In this document: positions 1-12,338 of the stretch, in pieces
Layout of the letters: the number at the start of each line of letters is the position of its first letter
How positions within the stretch are numbered: position 1 is the stretch's first letter
Origin: Hedera helix
Taxonomy: Eukaryota; Streptophyta; Magnoliopsida; Apiales; Araliaceae
Assembly (NCBI GenBank): GCA_947179155.2
Contig: OX359266.1
Location: 14,894,098 to 14,958,097, forward strand
Length of the DNA: 64,000 nt
Reading direction: 5' to 3'
The notes under the pieces: generated by a model
Databases searched by the model: none
The model's input: the letters and a program-made list of their open reading frames with translations, nothing else
Told to the model about the DNA's origin: nothing
Position numbers and translations under genes: made by a program

Positions 1-2128
1 TTATTTTTTTATTAGATTTCATTTTAGTAGTAAATTATAGCTTTTTGTTTTTAAAATATATATATTTTTTGTTTCAGGTTATTTTTGCCAATACACTCCA
101 GACTTAGCGGTTAAGGAGGCAAAATGCTACATATTCAGGGGAGTCCTTTATTTTTTAAATTTTTTATTTTATACATTGATGACAATGCCTGTTTTAAGTT
201 TGGGAGTATGGGTAGATTTTTAGAAAAATTTAAAAAAAATAGATTTTGTTTTAGTTTAAATTTTAGAATTTTATGGGTATATTCACTACAAATCCTCATG
301 AGACACAACTCGACCACTTGGAGTAACCATGAGGTTTAAAGGTTTGTTACGCGTATTAAGTGTAACCGTGATACGTACGAAAATAGATAGTTTAGGTTGT
401 GTTTTGTTTTTGTGTAATTAATTAGTTACTTAAGCAATAAATTGTTTGAATTAGGATATGACCAATAATAAGAATCTTATTATTTACTATTAGTTAAGGG
501 AAAATGATAAACATGGGAAGTTTATATTTTGACATTTGAGCTGATTTTGCGATATTCACGATTCTTTTGTATTCATGAGCACATGCCCTGCTGTTTGACT
601 AGTTGTTATTTAGAAAACTTATTAGATTAGATGTTTGTGAGGATTATCATTGAAAATTTAAAAATTTTATTTGAACATTGTTTTGTGCTAAGTAATATTT
701 ACACTCGCTTATGAAAAATAAAAGTACTTACATGTTAAATCCGTGTTATCCTGTACTTATATGATTGTCTTGCTAGTCGTTATTGATGTGAAGAATAAGG
801 TTTTAAATTTGAAAATGAGTCTTTCTTCAAATCTTTGATTGTGTGAGTTTATCTAAATTCTGACTAGTTGACATAGTGGGGCACACACACATACTAAAGA
901 ATCTTGAGTATTTGTGGAATTAGTGATTATGTCGGCATTTTAAATTATCTGGTGTTCTGAGATTTTTCTTAAGTCATGTTACATAATTTTTGAGGCCGTT
1001 AATCTAATTCTTCTTGATATATTGCTTGAGTATTTAGTTTGTATTTTTAATTTTTCTTAGGGGCAAGCAAAGTGTTAAGTTTGGGGCTATTTGATAAGTG
1101 ATTTTATACTTATATATTCACTGTCTTTTAGCTTAATATTTTATGAGTTTTTAAGTATTTTATATTAGTTTTATGTTATTTTTAAGTGTTTTGATGTTAT
1201 TTAGTAGGAATTGGAGTAAAGGCTTGGCGGATCAAAGTTTGGAGTAATTGTGTTTGCATTTTCAGCTCGTAAATTACGCAGCAGTCACTTTAGGCCTGAT
1301 TTCAACATTTATCCAGCTAGAATCTTTCAAAATCTAAAACATAAAAGTTGTAGATCTATTTCTCAGCTTTTCGGAATATCTTGAATCATCTTTATCGAAG
1401 TTTGGATAAGCAAGTTATGGCCATATTTTCAATATATACTAAAGTAGCCAAAATCCTATAACTTAACGGACAAAACCGTTTCAATAGGGCAGCACAGCTA
1501 CACTTGGAGGAGCACAGATTCACCCGAACATATAGACTTGATTTTAACACGTTTTTGCATGTTTTTGACTCCGAATTGGATTTGAGTGTCCTTTTATGCT
1601 AGGGATTGGACTTGTAACTTATATATACTATAAGACTTTATTTTCAATATATTAGAATAGAGATTAACATAGTTAGGAATAGACTAGAATAGAGAATCAA
1701 TGTTTTTATCAAGATCTAAATGAGGATTCATATAAGAATTCAAGTCTTAAGGAAGAATTGGAGATCGCGCTTCAAGAATAAGATTTTTTTCTCTCTAACT
1801 CTTTTATTTTAATTATTTTCATTCTTGGGATGATGATTTCTAATATTATAAATGAGTTTTCTTCTTTAGTTATGAACTAAATAATTAATTAAGATTGTAA
1901 TGGAACCCAATGTGTAGTTTATATTAATCCTCTTTCTTTTTTATTATATTTGATTATATATGAATTGTTTATCATATTTTGTGAATTAAAATATTAATTT
2001 GATATAAAATTAGTAATTGGTAATAATTATTTTTAATTCTCTGTGAGAACGATGTCTTGCTTGCCATTATATTGTTATTCGATCACGTATACTTGTGTGT
2101 GAAATCCTAAGTTAAAAATAGGCTAACA
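1..2128 (+). mobile_element. Athila-like Ty3/gypsy element J, 3' end only (3' UTR plus 3' LTR)
   Basis: The left edge of the window cuts this element. Positions 120-400 and 1060-1091 align by eye with the 3' non-coding part of element B (56190-56600 and 57480-57510): the same order of an AAGTTTGGG tract, a conserved block containing CGAGACACAACTCG-like sequence (about 264-397), and a PPT-like AAGTTTGGGG just before the LTR. No ORF in it resembles a protein family; short frames at 124-339 are accidental. The LTR ends at 2128 by comparison with the LTR end of B. The target duplication cannot be checked because the left end lies outside. Assignment to the Athila clade is inference from the similarity to B. 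Confidence 0.75.
1092..2128 (+). repeat. 3' LTR of Athila-like element J
   Basis: Starts TGATAAGTGATTTTATAC, matching the LTR start TGATGAGTAGG of B, directly after the tract AAGTTTGGGGCTATT. Ends GGCTAACA, matching GGCAAACA at the ends of the LTRs of B. Just inside the 3' end are CACGTATACTTG and CTTGCTTGCC, also present in B. About 1.04 kb, against about 1.4 kb in B. A TATA-like TTATATATACTATAAG lies near 1619-1634. Confidence 0.75.
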
Positions 2129-3716
2129 ATAGGGTGTAACATTTAAGAGTTATGATCATTTTCGATCATAGTTTGATGGATAAAAATGTGTTTGTAAAAC
2201 GAATAGCTCATTGATTTGTGTGAATCTATAGAACCATCAATTTCTGGTCTAAATGTGATGCATAAATTGGGTATTAAAAAGTATGTTTTCAACATTTGAA
2301 AATAGTATGCTAAAATTGACAAAATTCAAAAAATTGGAAAATTAGGATTTTTGAGGCAGTGGTGCACTGCTGGCTCTAGCGTCGTACCGCCTAGGCTCCT
2401 GGAGACCCGGTGTTGTACTGTTGGAAATAGTGCTCCACACTGAGCTCCTGGCTACCCAAAATCGGGTCGGGTCAGATCGAATCGAAATTTCCAAAAATAA
2501 ATTATTATTTTGCGGGTCCCGATTATGATGTGTAAACATTATAAAATGTAAGAAAGATTAATTTATGTATGAGATGAATATTAGTTCAGCTAAACTTATA
2601 TGTGGAGTCCATGAGTGACTAATTAATAGGCCGACTTATTAAATATGTAGGTTGTACAAAGAACGATAAATTAAAGTTAACATTAGACGATGAGTCAAAT
2701 AAGTATTCTAACTGTGCTTATAAATGAATTTATTAAATCATGATATGTTCACAAGTATGTGCTTTTGAAATATTCATTCAATTATTGAATTGCTGAATGT
2801 TTTAAATTTTCTTTGATATACAAACTGCTTAAAAATACAAGTTTATGCTATTTGATTCAGCTAGCCAAATTTTGAGCTATGTTTTCAAAATCCCTTATTT
2901 CTTTGATAGTTAAGCCAAACCAAATTGCTTTGGTATGGATTCCAATAATGAAAAGCTGAGATGGACAATCCTTATAAAAAGGGGATACTTTCGTGTCGGG
3001 AATTCTGACAAAACACAAATGGTGTAGACATAAGTTGTGTTAAATCAAACGCATATAGTCGTTTAAATTTATATATTGTGCACATTATAGAATACAATAG
3101 GCTGATCACTTAGAGTGCTAGTTTTGGATTTTTTCAATCTTATTGATTGTTAATATTCTTCGATTTACAGTGTGAAGAACTGTGGTGAAGGACTGTTAAC
3201 CTTTTTAAAAAACAAAGAAAAAGTTCAAGGTCTTTATGACCCTTAGTAATGTATATGATTTCAAAATCAATGAAATATTTTTAGAACTATTTATTCAAAC
3301 ATCTTCATAGTTATTGTTCAACTGTTGAAGGCTTTTAGAAAATATTTATTTTATTTATAAAATATTTTGTTTAAAAACTATTATATACTTGCTAAGCAAT
3401 GTGATTGCTCACCCTTGCGTAAATTCAATATTTTCAATGAAGACCGAGAAGTCCGGTAGTACAAGCAAATGCAAAGAGAAGGTTAACAAGTAGACGTTTA
3501 GATGAAATATCTTTTGTTAAGAAATGTATGAAGATAATCAATGTATATATTTGATGAAGTTATATTGAAATAGTTAAGGTTAGGTAACCTGGAATTTAAT
3601 TTAGTATATTTTGTAAGATTATTGTAATGAATGATGTTCTCTGGTGAAATGGGTAAAAGATAAATATGATGCAAATATTGTACCATGAACATTGAATCCT
3701 AGGTTTAGGGGTGTCA
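2129..3716 (+). repeat. Probable gypsy-type LTR P, boundaries uncertain
   Basis: This stretch has no gene. It looks like a chromovirus LTR: TGTAAC near the left (2135), a GC-rich island at 2341-2480 inside AT-rich DNA, TTATAAAAAGGGG near 2969, GCTCACCCTTGCG about 300 bp before the right end (as in the LTR of A), and a terminal GGGGTGTCA. I could not find a matching target duplication (left flank TAGGG or ATAGG, right flank TAACT). J may have inserted in or beside it, so part of P could lie left of the window. Confidence 0.35.
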
Positions 3717-4548
3717 TAACTATCATGTATACTACATTGAAAGCAAGGCCAAGAAATGAAAAGCGATAAAAGTATTAATTAATACAAAGGTCGAATTGGC
3801 CCTCTCACATATCTAACTGCTAGTAATTCTTGAATTATAATTCTAACATCTGATAAATGATCTCAAATTTGTCTAGTTATTCAGATGATAACTTTGGAAG
3901 ATGAAAAATAGACAGTAAAAGTATTAATGGGACGAGCTATTACTATTATGTTATAGACTTGGTCCATAGTTTAGTAGGAGATAGAAATAAATGACAAAAA
4001 TCACTATAAAAGTTGAATACATGGAAAATCAACTAGCTGACTGTGATTTTGATCCTCATTTTCAAGCTATTAATACCATTACTATATTTGTTAAACTTAT
4101 CTTACATTCTTGAGAAGAAGTGTTCAAAAGGCATCTATTTATATTGAGATCATGTGCTTAAAAATGCTTTACATAGTATCTCAGCATATGTTCAAGTCAC
4201 TAATGCGCTTATTACCCTGATCAATGAATCTAGATTTAATAAGTCAACCAGTTTTAGGTTTGACTGGACTTAAAAGTGAATACATTTGATATGCCTTGTC
4301 TATCTAACTACAAATCGTAGAGTGTGGAAGTTCTGTGAAGGATGGTAGAATGATCACTAGATTGTTGAATGAACATATGTTATAGTATCACACTACGAAA
4401 ATTAAACATAAATAGACTATTTGTGGTTCAACCGAAAATCTCTTAATGAGATAGTACAAATGATCTATTCAGTGAGTTGATTAGTGATGTAAGGGTCAGG
4501 AGCTACATTTTCGTCGAGCTAGCCTACATTATTCACTGCCACACGTTA
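3717..4548 (+). mobile_element. Copia element O (SIRE-like), decayed internal segment
   Basis: First visible piece of the oldest element in the window. It contains the decayed RNase H end (see 4025-4265) followed by AT-rich sequence with no recognisable coding content. Solo LTR K interrupts it: the duplicated target atggt sits at 4549-4553 and 10252-10256, so the element resumes at 10257. Attribution to the same copia element that ends with the LTR at 14884 is inference from collinearity after removing K and N. Confidence 0.5.
4025..4265 (+). pseudogene. Decayed copia pol: C-terminal part of RNase H
   Basis: Conceptual reading in shifting frames shows the typical end of a Ty1/copia polyprotein. 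A degraded stretch around 4055-4120 reads like the region before the conserved Lys-His-Ile of copia RNase H. After a stop it continues DHVLKNALHS (about 4150-4180), then LINESRFNK (about 4220-4250), which corresponds to the family pattern DHVLKG...LxxxLxExRFNxL found at the end of SIRE-type pol. At least one in-frame stop (TGA near 4111) and frame changes break it, so it is not functional. Recognition rests on two short matches, hence moderate confidence. The rest of this pol has been lost or lies beyond the LTR at 2129-3716. Confidence 0.5.
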
Positions 4549-5129
4549 ATGGTTGTAATATTCCGAACTTGTGAGAGAGTTAGAATCCGACTTTATATGA
4601 ATAAATAAAGATTAAATTACATCTTATATGTGTTATGGAATCTTTGTTAATGTTTATTTATGTGTTTCGGTTCGAGTATCCAACTTTAGCACGAAATTGG
4701 AGAATAAAAGTTTTTTTTTTCAAAAACTGAAAATAAGTTAAAACTTAAACCCTAACCCTAGGGTTCAAACCCTAGGAAATTTGACTTAGGCCCTCGAGCG
4801 AGATGTGTACATCGAAATGACATTCGATTTCAGGATTCATCTTTCATATGCTTTAAAAACACGTTATAACCGATAAAAGTTTTTCTCGTAAAGTGCATGA
4901 GAAATAGGACGAAATAGGGAAAAGGAAAAAATTATTTTCTTGCCTTTTTGGTCGTCTAACCATTTTCTGAGAAATGGTCGCCAAAAATACTATTCACCGA
5001 AAAATGTGCCAAGTCTTTTGGATTTTCCACTTCACAGAATAGTGTTTATACGGAACAAAACTCAGTAATATCAAAATTTTAAATCAGTAGAAGTTAACCA
5101 TTTAGTTGGAATATGAAGAATAATAAAAT

Positions 5130-5267
5130 ATTATACGAGAATAATACGATGTATAATACTAGCAAAATACAAATATTATGCAATGTATTATACGAAAGAT
5201 TATACGAGAATAATACAATGTATAATACCAATAGAATATGAATATTATACAATGTATTATACGGAAG
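5130..5267 (+). repeat. 69-bp tandem duplication in LTR K
   Basis: Two adjacent copies (5130-5198 and 5199-5267), each starting ATTATACGAGAATAATAC and ending near TTATACG. They differ at several positions, so the duplication is not recent. It lies in U3, about 240-380 bp upstream of the TATA box. Confidence 0.75.
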
Positions 5268-5506
5268 AAAACGTATAAATACTAATGTATTATACTATTT
5301 AATTAATTAGTTTAAAATCAAACTAGGTTATGTGTAACTAAGTTAGTGTAACCAAACTAGGAAAAAATAGCACGATTTGTTTGGAACTAAATCCAAGTGA
5401 AAATGAATCGACCAATCAGAAGAAGGGTGATGTAAGCGATGATGCAAGCGCTAGGGTGTAAAGTGTAATAAGCCGGGGTAAAAATGTGATTAATGAAATT
5501 TGATTT

Positions 5507-5516
5507 TTCTATAAAT
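5507..5516 (+). promoter_or_regulatory. TATA box of LTR K
   Basis: CTATAAATAG in an AT-rich U3, followed by a pyrimidine-rich stretch with CTCTTC and TTCTCATC, the usual look of a plant LTR promoter and start region. Confidence 0.6.
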
Positions 5517-5697
5517 AGGAAGCTAACCTCTTCATTTTTCTCATCATTTTCCAAAGCAAAAATTCAAGTATCAAAGCTATACATATATTGAAAGAGAGTT
5601 CTAGTGAGTTACTACCTTGGAAATTGCAAAGAAATAGTTAAAGCTTGTAATCTCTAGTAGTTATTATGTTCAATTTTTCTTTCGACTTTAATTTTTC

Positions 5698-6088
5698 AAA
5701 AGCTCAAAAATGCGAGTCGTAGCCATGTACGATTGTCATTCTCCGTGTTCTTCACGTGTTCTTGAGCTTTTCTACATTTTGTAGTAGTTATAATGTCAAA
5801 TTTCAATTCGTAGTTTAAAGCTCAATGAACATACGTCGTTACCATGTACGGTTTATCCGTTCTTCGTGTTCTTCGTATGTTCTTGAGTATTTTTTATAAA
5901 TTATTTTAATCAATTATGCAAGCCTTTATAATGATCAAATTTTGTCAATTATAAAGTGTTATAATCACTTGTGTAAGCAGTTATAATGCTCAAATTATTT
6001 CAAGTACGAAAATCAAAAGCTCAAGAACATAGTCATTACCATGTACGGTTTATCCGTTCTTCGTGTTCTTAGTGTGTTCTTAAGCAAA
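5698..6088 (+). repeat. Three dispersed hairpin repeats in the leader of LTR K
   Basis: Units at about 5700-5775, 5815-5890 and 6010-6085. Each begins AGCTCAA(GAACATA), has ACCATGTACGGTTTATCCG in the middle and ends GTGTTCTTGAGC, so the two ends of a unit are complementary and can pair. Spacer sequences between units share TTATAATG...CAAATT. Downstream of the TATA box, so likely transcribed if the LTR ever was. Confidence 0.65.
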
Positions 6089-7487
6089 AATCATGAATCT
6101 TTCTGTGAGAAGGTTTGTGATTTATTATTTTTATGTTATAAAATGTTATTGAGTCTTATAACATGATTTCTTAAAGAGTTAAAGCAAGCAGTACCGTGTT
6201 TCACATGGTTAACCTTAAAAATATTGGCCACAACATGCTTACTGTCTGTTTTTGCCATTTTTCAAAAACTTAAAATCTGAATCTGCCTTAGCAATACAAA
6301 TTAAAGTTGTAGATCATGAAATTCTAAGAAATTTAGACTCAAGAATCACTAAAAAAGATTTTCGTATAAAAAACTTATGGCAGTTACCGGAAATGACGTC
6401 AAAGTTGCGAAGTTAATAAAGGCCCTCGGGTGAAAACACCAAATTTTAAGGTTTTGAGTTAGCCACGTCTCCTAAACATTCCGTCAATGCAAATAGCCTA
6501 GTTTAGGTATAAAAACAGTTATAGAACAAGAAAATTTGATGAACTAACTTTCGGTACGCGAAACCCTTTATATAGGCATTATTGCTTGTTGTTTCGGCAT
6601 AACTTGAAAAATGAAGTGCTTATTCGCAATATATTTCAAATCATATTTTATTATATCAAACCAAGTTATCTTGGGGCGATCCTGACATGTTAAGTAAACT
6701 GAGATGAACAAGTATATATCACTGTTCGTAATTAGTCCAGTGTATAGTATGTTATGCATAACATAGGATGTCGTTAGGTTGATCCCCTTTCTATATCCAC
6801 TGTAAAAGGTTCTAAGTCGAAAGACAAATAACAGTTCAAGGTCTAACCATCACTCATTCTTACTATGTTAAGAACATTTGTTATATCAATTGTTGTGCCA
6901 TGAATCCTTACAATCCATATCGGTGTGAGTTCACTTATATGTTATGTGTTTAAGACTTGCTCAGCATCTTAGCTCACTCTTGCATAAATCTAAATTGCAA
7001 ACAAACCCGAAAGCTCCGGCTCAAAGAAGAAAGGAAAGAATAAATATGTAGACTAGTTTACTGCTTTCCTTAACTGTTCTTAACTGTAGTCATAATGACA
7101 TTTTTTAATAAGAACAAGTTTCACACATGTAACCGAATATTATATAAATAATATCAGATTTTATCACATTCTATTGTTATGTCTTTACTTTGATTAAACT
7201 TAGAATTTTTTAAAACTTAACACAGTATTAATAATGATCTATTTATCTGAATGAGGATCGGTAAATAACTTGTGAGTGTTGTACATCCGAGATAGGACTA
7301 AGCGATGTTGACTGGTCAAATCCATCGTTAAGGTTCCTCGGACCCAGGTATAACTCGTTATTACTATTCTGAATGTCGGATAAGTAGGATTATTAATATG
7401 AAGAGATAGCATTATAAACAAATATGTTTAGAATGAGGGTTTTAACTAGTTGGGTAATGTTCTGTAGGGAAAGAGAATTTTGCATTG

Positions 7488-7563
7488 GACAAAGATACAA
7501 CCATTTGTCACAGATAAAGATATAAATATTTATCACGGGTGAAGATGCAAACATTTACCGCGA
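7488..7563 (+). repeat. Three tandem 25-bp units
   Basis: Units such as ACAAAGATACAACCATTTGT, each with AAGAT-A-A--ATTT--C-C, repeated three times with divergence. Lies in the 3' part of LTR K just before the insertion point of L1. Confidence 0.6.
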
Positions 7564-7637
7564 GATTCTCTGTTCCCAAGAGTCGTCCTAATGATTTAAT
7601 GTCATGGATGTTGGAACATGTAAAGTTATAGAATATT

Positions 7638-10052
7638 TGTAACGACCCCAAAATTCGACCAACTTTATTACTTCAAATTTCACATTTATTATTCATTATT
7701 TTCCTTATGTCCAAATTTTGGTCCGTTAATAAATCTTTAATCCCCTTATTTAATCCATTAATTGATTTTAAAATCATCAATTACCCAATTTTTTTCGGTA
7801 TAAATTTTTCTTTTTCCTCTTTTCTCAATCATTCACTGTATTAAAATATTTGGATAATTAAGATCCTTACATCTTGATCCTAGTTCCTGGATCGTAACCT
7901 TCACTTTTTCTTTCTGTTACCAATATCTTAAATCTCAATAAAGCTCAACATTCACAATTTAATATGGTTCACATTCATATAATTATTCCTTGATTCATAA
8001 TCTTTAATTAGACATATCATAGTTTCTATCGTAACCATTATATTGAACTATTACAGTTCATACAATAAGGCTATTCATCCTATCCGGATCCAACATATAT
8101 GTACATATAAAACATCAATGTAAACTTTGCAATTTACCCACATTGAGTTATACAACTGAAAATATCACAATTATATTCACAACCTTATAGGGTGATCCGT
8201 CTCTAATATAATCTGGTATTTTTGAAATTTATTTCTTTACCTACAAAAGTTTATTTTAAGAAAGTAATGAGTACAACGGCTCAACAAGTTCAACAGTTAA
8301 CACATTTCATGCTTCACGTAACACATACCTTAACATGCTCGGTGTGTGTCATATGTCATGTGCTTGTGCTTCTACTATAGCAATATATCTCACATCATTG
8401 CACAAAGTACACATAATTGTCATATTATTCACGTATCACATAACACATAATTTCTATGCATTTTGAAACAAGAATTAACATATCATAGCAGACAACATTT
8501 AACATTAAAAGACTGAAGAACTTGCCTGTATGTCCAATTAATTAATTAATAGCTCAACACTCTTTCTCGAACAACCTTCCAAAGCTTTGCAATTCCTTCC
8601 TTTGATAACCCCAAGATTTCCTCTTCTCCCTCTTGTAGCCATGGTGGTTCGGGTGGTGGTGTTAATGGTCATGGTGGCGGTGGGTGGAAGGAGAACATGG
8701 AGGAGTTTTGTTTCTTGCTTTATTTCTTTCTTATTCTTGCTTCTTCTTTTTTCTTTCTTTCTTCCTTTTATAAACAAAGGCAACTTAACCATTTTTTTGG
8801 AAACAATCAATTCCACCGACTTTGTGGCGTAACCGACATATTTCGGATAATTAGCATGCAAAAAGTTAAAATTAATACATTACATAACTATTTCGTGTAA
8901 TAAATATTTTATATAATGTATATAAAATATTTATTTTAATTTACCAAAAATCATAATTTGATTTATACATAATATTTATACCCTTTTTGGGTACTTTACT
9001 TGAAAAATTTTGTACACGCATAATGACATGCATGTAATTATGTGAGGTAATTTATACCTCCAAAATTCATAAAATAATCCATATAACATATAAAAATTAT
9101 TTTTCATGCATTTTTACTTCGTTATTTGGACAACATATTTCACTAACATGTTCACGTTTCCGAAACATTATTCCTCATAAAAATCATAAAAATTCCATTA
9201 TACGAAACCAAAATTTTTAATAACTTAAAACATTCATTTTTCTCATTTATTTTCATTTCTTTACAATTTACACTTACTTTCCTTATATAAATTACATAAT
9301 TTACTATTATATAATTTATATAATTACCTTATCCTTATATAATTTTCATTTTACACAAAGCACAATTTATAATATTTTTCTTTCATCCTTATTCAATTTA
9401 ATCCTCTTATATAAATTATATAATTATTCATATATAATTTATATAATTATTATTATTTTCTGCATACCCTACCTTAATTTCCTTATATAAATTATATAAT
9501 TACTTTTCTTCTCAATTAATTTCAAAACCTCCTCCTCTTAAATAATCTTTAAACCATTACCATATTTATTGATTAATTAAATAATCAATATTTCTAATTT
9601 TACTAACTTCCTCATTCCCTTTTTATTTTACTTTGGATTAATTTAATTATTAATCCCTTAATTTCCAAAATTAATGAAATCTATAATTTTCAATTAAACA
9701 TTCACATACTATATATATACATATCCAATTTATATATTTCACATTACCAAGTACACTATTAAATCATAATTTCTGCACTTTCACAACAATTTAATTGTAC
9801 AATTTATTGTACCTTTTTATCTAATTTCTCTTATTCTTAATAAATTGTTCTTAAACAATTTATTTACTTTTCAATTATTTTATATTAACACAATTCATTA
9901 CCATCTCTGTACAGATTTAATTTAGCAACTAAATCTCATCACATACCTTAAATCACATAAAATAATAATTAATTTACACAACCTTGATAATTTTATCGAT
10001 TAAATTCTTATTTAATTTTATTAAAAAAATCCCGAAAATTCGGGTCCTCACA
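7638..10052 (-). mobile_element. Solo LTR L1 (gypsy, Tekay-like), minus orientation, inside K
   Basis: Bounded by TGTAACGACCCC at the left and GGGTCCTCACA at the right, with near-perfect flanks ATATT (7633-7637) and ATATC (10053-10057). 2.4 kb. On the minus strand it has a TATA box (TTATAAAAGG, 8764-8773), then a GA-rich transcript start region. Its left 0.4 kb is the reverse complement of the right arm of L2 (19600-20019), which supports a shared family. Frames of 81 and 107 codons near 8540-8860 are low-complexity and lie across the promoter and leader; I do not consider them genes. The right half (8900-10050) is almost pure AT with repeated ATATAATTTATATAATTA. Confidence 0.8.
8764..8773 (-). 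promoter_or_regulatory. TATA box of L1
   Basis: Reads TTATAAAAGG on the minus strand, followed downstream by AAGAAAGAAAAAAG. It sets the transcription direction of this LTR as minus. Confidence 0.55.
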
Positions 10053-10256
10053 ATATCTAAATATTAAGGATAAAATGTTACGATTGAGTATTAAGTCTCT
10101 TGTATCGATTGCAAGAACTTGAAATATAATAATGAAAGATCTTTGGGAATTAAGATGAGAACTTTGTTTATGAACAAAGGAAATCATTCATAAACCTAAT
10201 GATTTAGCATTTATAGTGAGCACCAAGTCAGCTATAGTAAGGAGCGTCACAATGGT

Positions 10257-10694
10257 TGTAGCCGACCTAGATGCCTGATCAACTAATTAGAGCACGACAC
10301 GTGTCCTACTCAGCTGTTAAATGAGTAAAGTTTCTATTTGCAAATTTTCCATTTCATCTACTAAAGTTAAAGCATTCAGTCATTCATCTCTGACTGACTC
10401 TTTATATCTCTTCTTAAACTCTTTAAATATTTATCACATCTAAGAAGAAATCACACACACATACACTCACACACACACACATACATATTTTTCAAATCTA
10501 GACAAAAAAATCATGTTCTCATCCCTAACTATCTTCAAAATTTCCTGAAGTCTACTTCCTAGAACTACTTATCATCTTCAAGTAACAAGGGCTAAAATTC
10601 TGATCTATGAGGTTACTGAAGGATATAACGGATCAGAAGATCAAATTCTAAAGGCTTTAAAGTGTTTGTTGCAATAGGCGAACCATAATATAAC
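10257..10694 (+). mobile_element. Copia element O, 3' internal segment (between K and N)
   Basis: Continuation of O after removal of K. No confirmed gene; a short open stretch near 10575-10670 reads coherently on the + strand but I recognise no family. Contains a CA-rich microsatellite at 10452-10485. The right end carries the duplicated target ataac (10690-10694) of N. Confidence 0.4.
10452..10485. repeat. (CA)n microsatellite
   Basis: CA dinucleotides interrupted by TA and CT, about 34 bp. Confidence 0.85.
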
Positions 10695-12049
10695 TGTTGG
10701 TTTGCAAAAATATAGCATATATATAATCAAATTATATAAGCGAAACGGAAGCAAACAAAATCAAATTCTAATATTTTTCTACAAACCAACAATCAGGATC
10801 TTTCTTATGCGACTATTATTAGTTTAGGAAGGATAAAAGATTTATACCTTTGTAGAACCAAGCTTCTACAGGTACAAGTTCAACTTCCTTTAATCTTTCG
10901 TGTTCTTCTTCAAATTCACCGATTAGATTCCACGGATCAATGTCAGCTCCCCATGTGTGAAGCCTCTAGAGGTGATTGTTAGGTATTTTCTATATAAATA
11001 TTTGCGTGCAAGTATACACGGTCAACAAGTAATAAACTGATAAAATAGAGTGTCAAACCCACAGGGAATTAAAAAAAAATTATTACCAAACACTAATTTA
11101 ATATCAAATTAATTCTATTTAAACAATCTCAATTTAATTGTAAAATAAACTAATCAAAATTACTAACTAAATTAAACTAATAAAAATGATTAAATCAAAT
11201 TAAAATAGTTAATATCACAATTTTCCTGAATGCTTCATTTAAATCTCTTTAGTCTCTTTTTAATTAATTAACTATATAGAATTCTTAACTGATATTTCTT
11301 AACTATTTACTAACTTTTTTCAAGAATTAATAGAAAGATTTATTCCAATTAAGTTACTATATTTCTATGCAAAATAATTTTAAACAAACTCATTAAGATC
11401 CAACTCTCAATAAAATTACATGTGGCATATAGGTATCTTCATCCTACACACTATTATGCTACTCTTCCTAGAAAAAATCAACAAATTCACATGTTATCAT
11501 ATCCGGATTTAATCCTAGAATTCCTTTTACAATTCCTTCTAAGATATCATAATTAATTATTGCGTAAATAATTATACATGAATGCATAAAATATGATAAA
11601 CAACTCATATATAATCATCAATAATTAAAAAGAAAATAAATTAAATTAAACTACACATTGGGTTCAATTGCAATCTCAAATAAAAATTAATTCATAATTA
11701 AATAATAAATTAACCACAAATAATTCAACATCTCAAAATTACAAAAATAAAAGAGAAAGAAAAGAAATCAAATATGTGTTGATATCCGTCTGTCACTCGG
11801 ATCACAGTCTCCAATCTCCAAGCTCCGCCTTCAATTCTTGAATTCTTCGCGTTAAATATTTGCTCCTAAAACTACTCCTAAATTACTCTAATATAATATA
11901 TTCTGTCATAATCTATTCTAATCTATGTTAAAAGTGCTGAATATAATAGCTACATAGTGTATTTATAGGAGTATAATAATAATCCTAAGCTAATGTGGAA
12001 AAGAAATCCAATTTGGAATCAAATTAATGCTAAAAATCCCGAAATTTTG

Positions 12050-12315
12050 CTATTCCAGCAATAAATCACGCGACAAACACGGTCTTAACACGCGCGTTGA
12101 CCAAGTCAACGCGCTTTTCTGACGTCAGCAGTTGTTTTTCACTGAAACACGCGCATAGCGCGCAATTTTGACTCTTGTTGCTGCCTGAAATGCCGCCGCA
12201 TCATGACCTGTTTCACTTATCGCGCATTGCGCGGTGCATTTTTTACGTTACTTGATCTGAACGGCGTCGTGTTACTCTGCGGATTGCATTCCTTGTGCGT
12301 GCATGGCGCGCCCAA
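12050..12315. repeat. GC-rich palindrome island in LTR M
   Basis: A GC-rich block inside AT-rich DNA, made of short self-complementary words: ACGCGCGTTG/CAACGCGC near 12090-12115, CGCGCATAGCGCGCAA near 12150, CGCGCATTGCGCGG near 12220 and GGCGCGCC near 12305. On the minus strand it lies about 90-350 bp upstream of the TATA box. Confidence 0.7.
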
Positions 12316-12338
12316 CACAGTTTCTATTTATTTACGAT

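Larger units (their letters stand above)
4554..10251 (+). mobile_element. Solo LTR K (gypsy, chromovirus type), with L1 nested inside
   Basis: Starts TGTAATATTCCG and ends GGAGCGTCACA, flanked by a perfect 5-bp duplication atggt (4549-4553 and 10252-10256). Without nested L1 and its duplication the length is about 3.28 kb. It has the layout of a chromovirus LTR: AT-rich U3, TATA box at 5507-5516, a leader with repeated hairpins, and AGCTCACTCTTGC near the 3' part (about 6973). There is no primer site or coding region, so this is a solo LTR left by recombination between two LTRs. Orientation is + from the TATA box. Confidence 0.8.

Noticed and set aside
3717..4024. Host gene in the left part of the window
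   Set aside because: No open frame over about 60 codons with protein-like character, no splice-site-bounded exons I could support, and collinearity with a copia element.
4745..4780. Telomere-like AACCCTAACCCTAGGG
   Set aside because: Only two to three units, part palindromic, inside the U3 of LTR K; not an interstitial telomere tract.
8538..8861. Frames of 81-107 codons on both strands near 8540-8900
   Set aside because: They lie across the promoter and leader of solo LTR L1 and are low complexity (CTT/GGTGGT repeats); no family resemblance.
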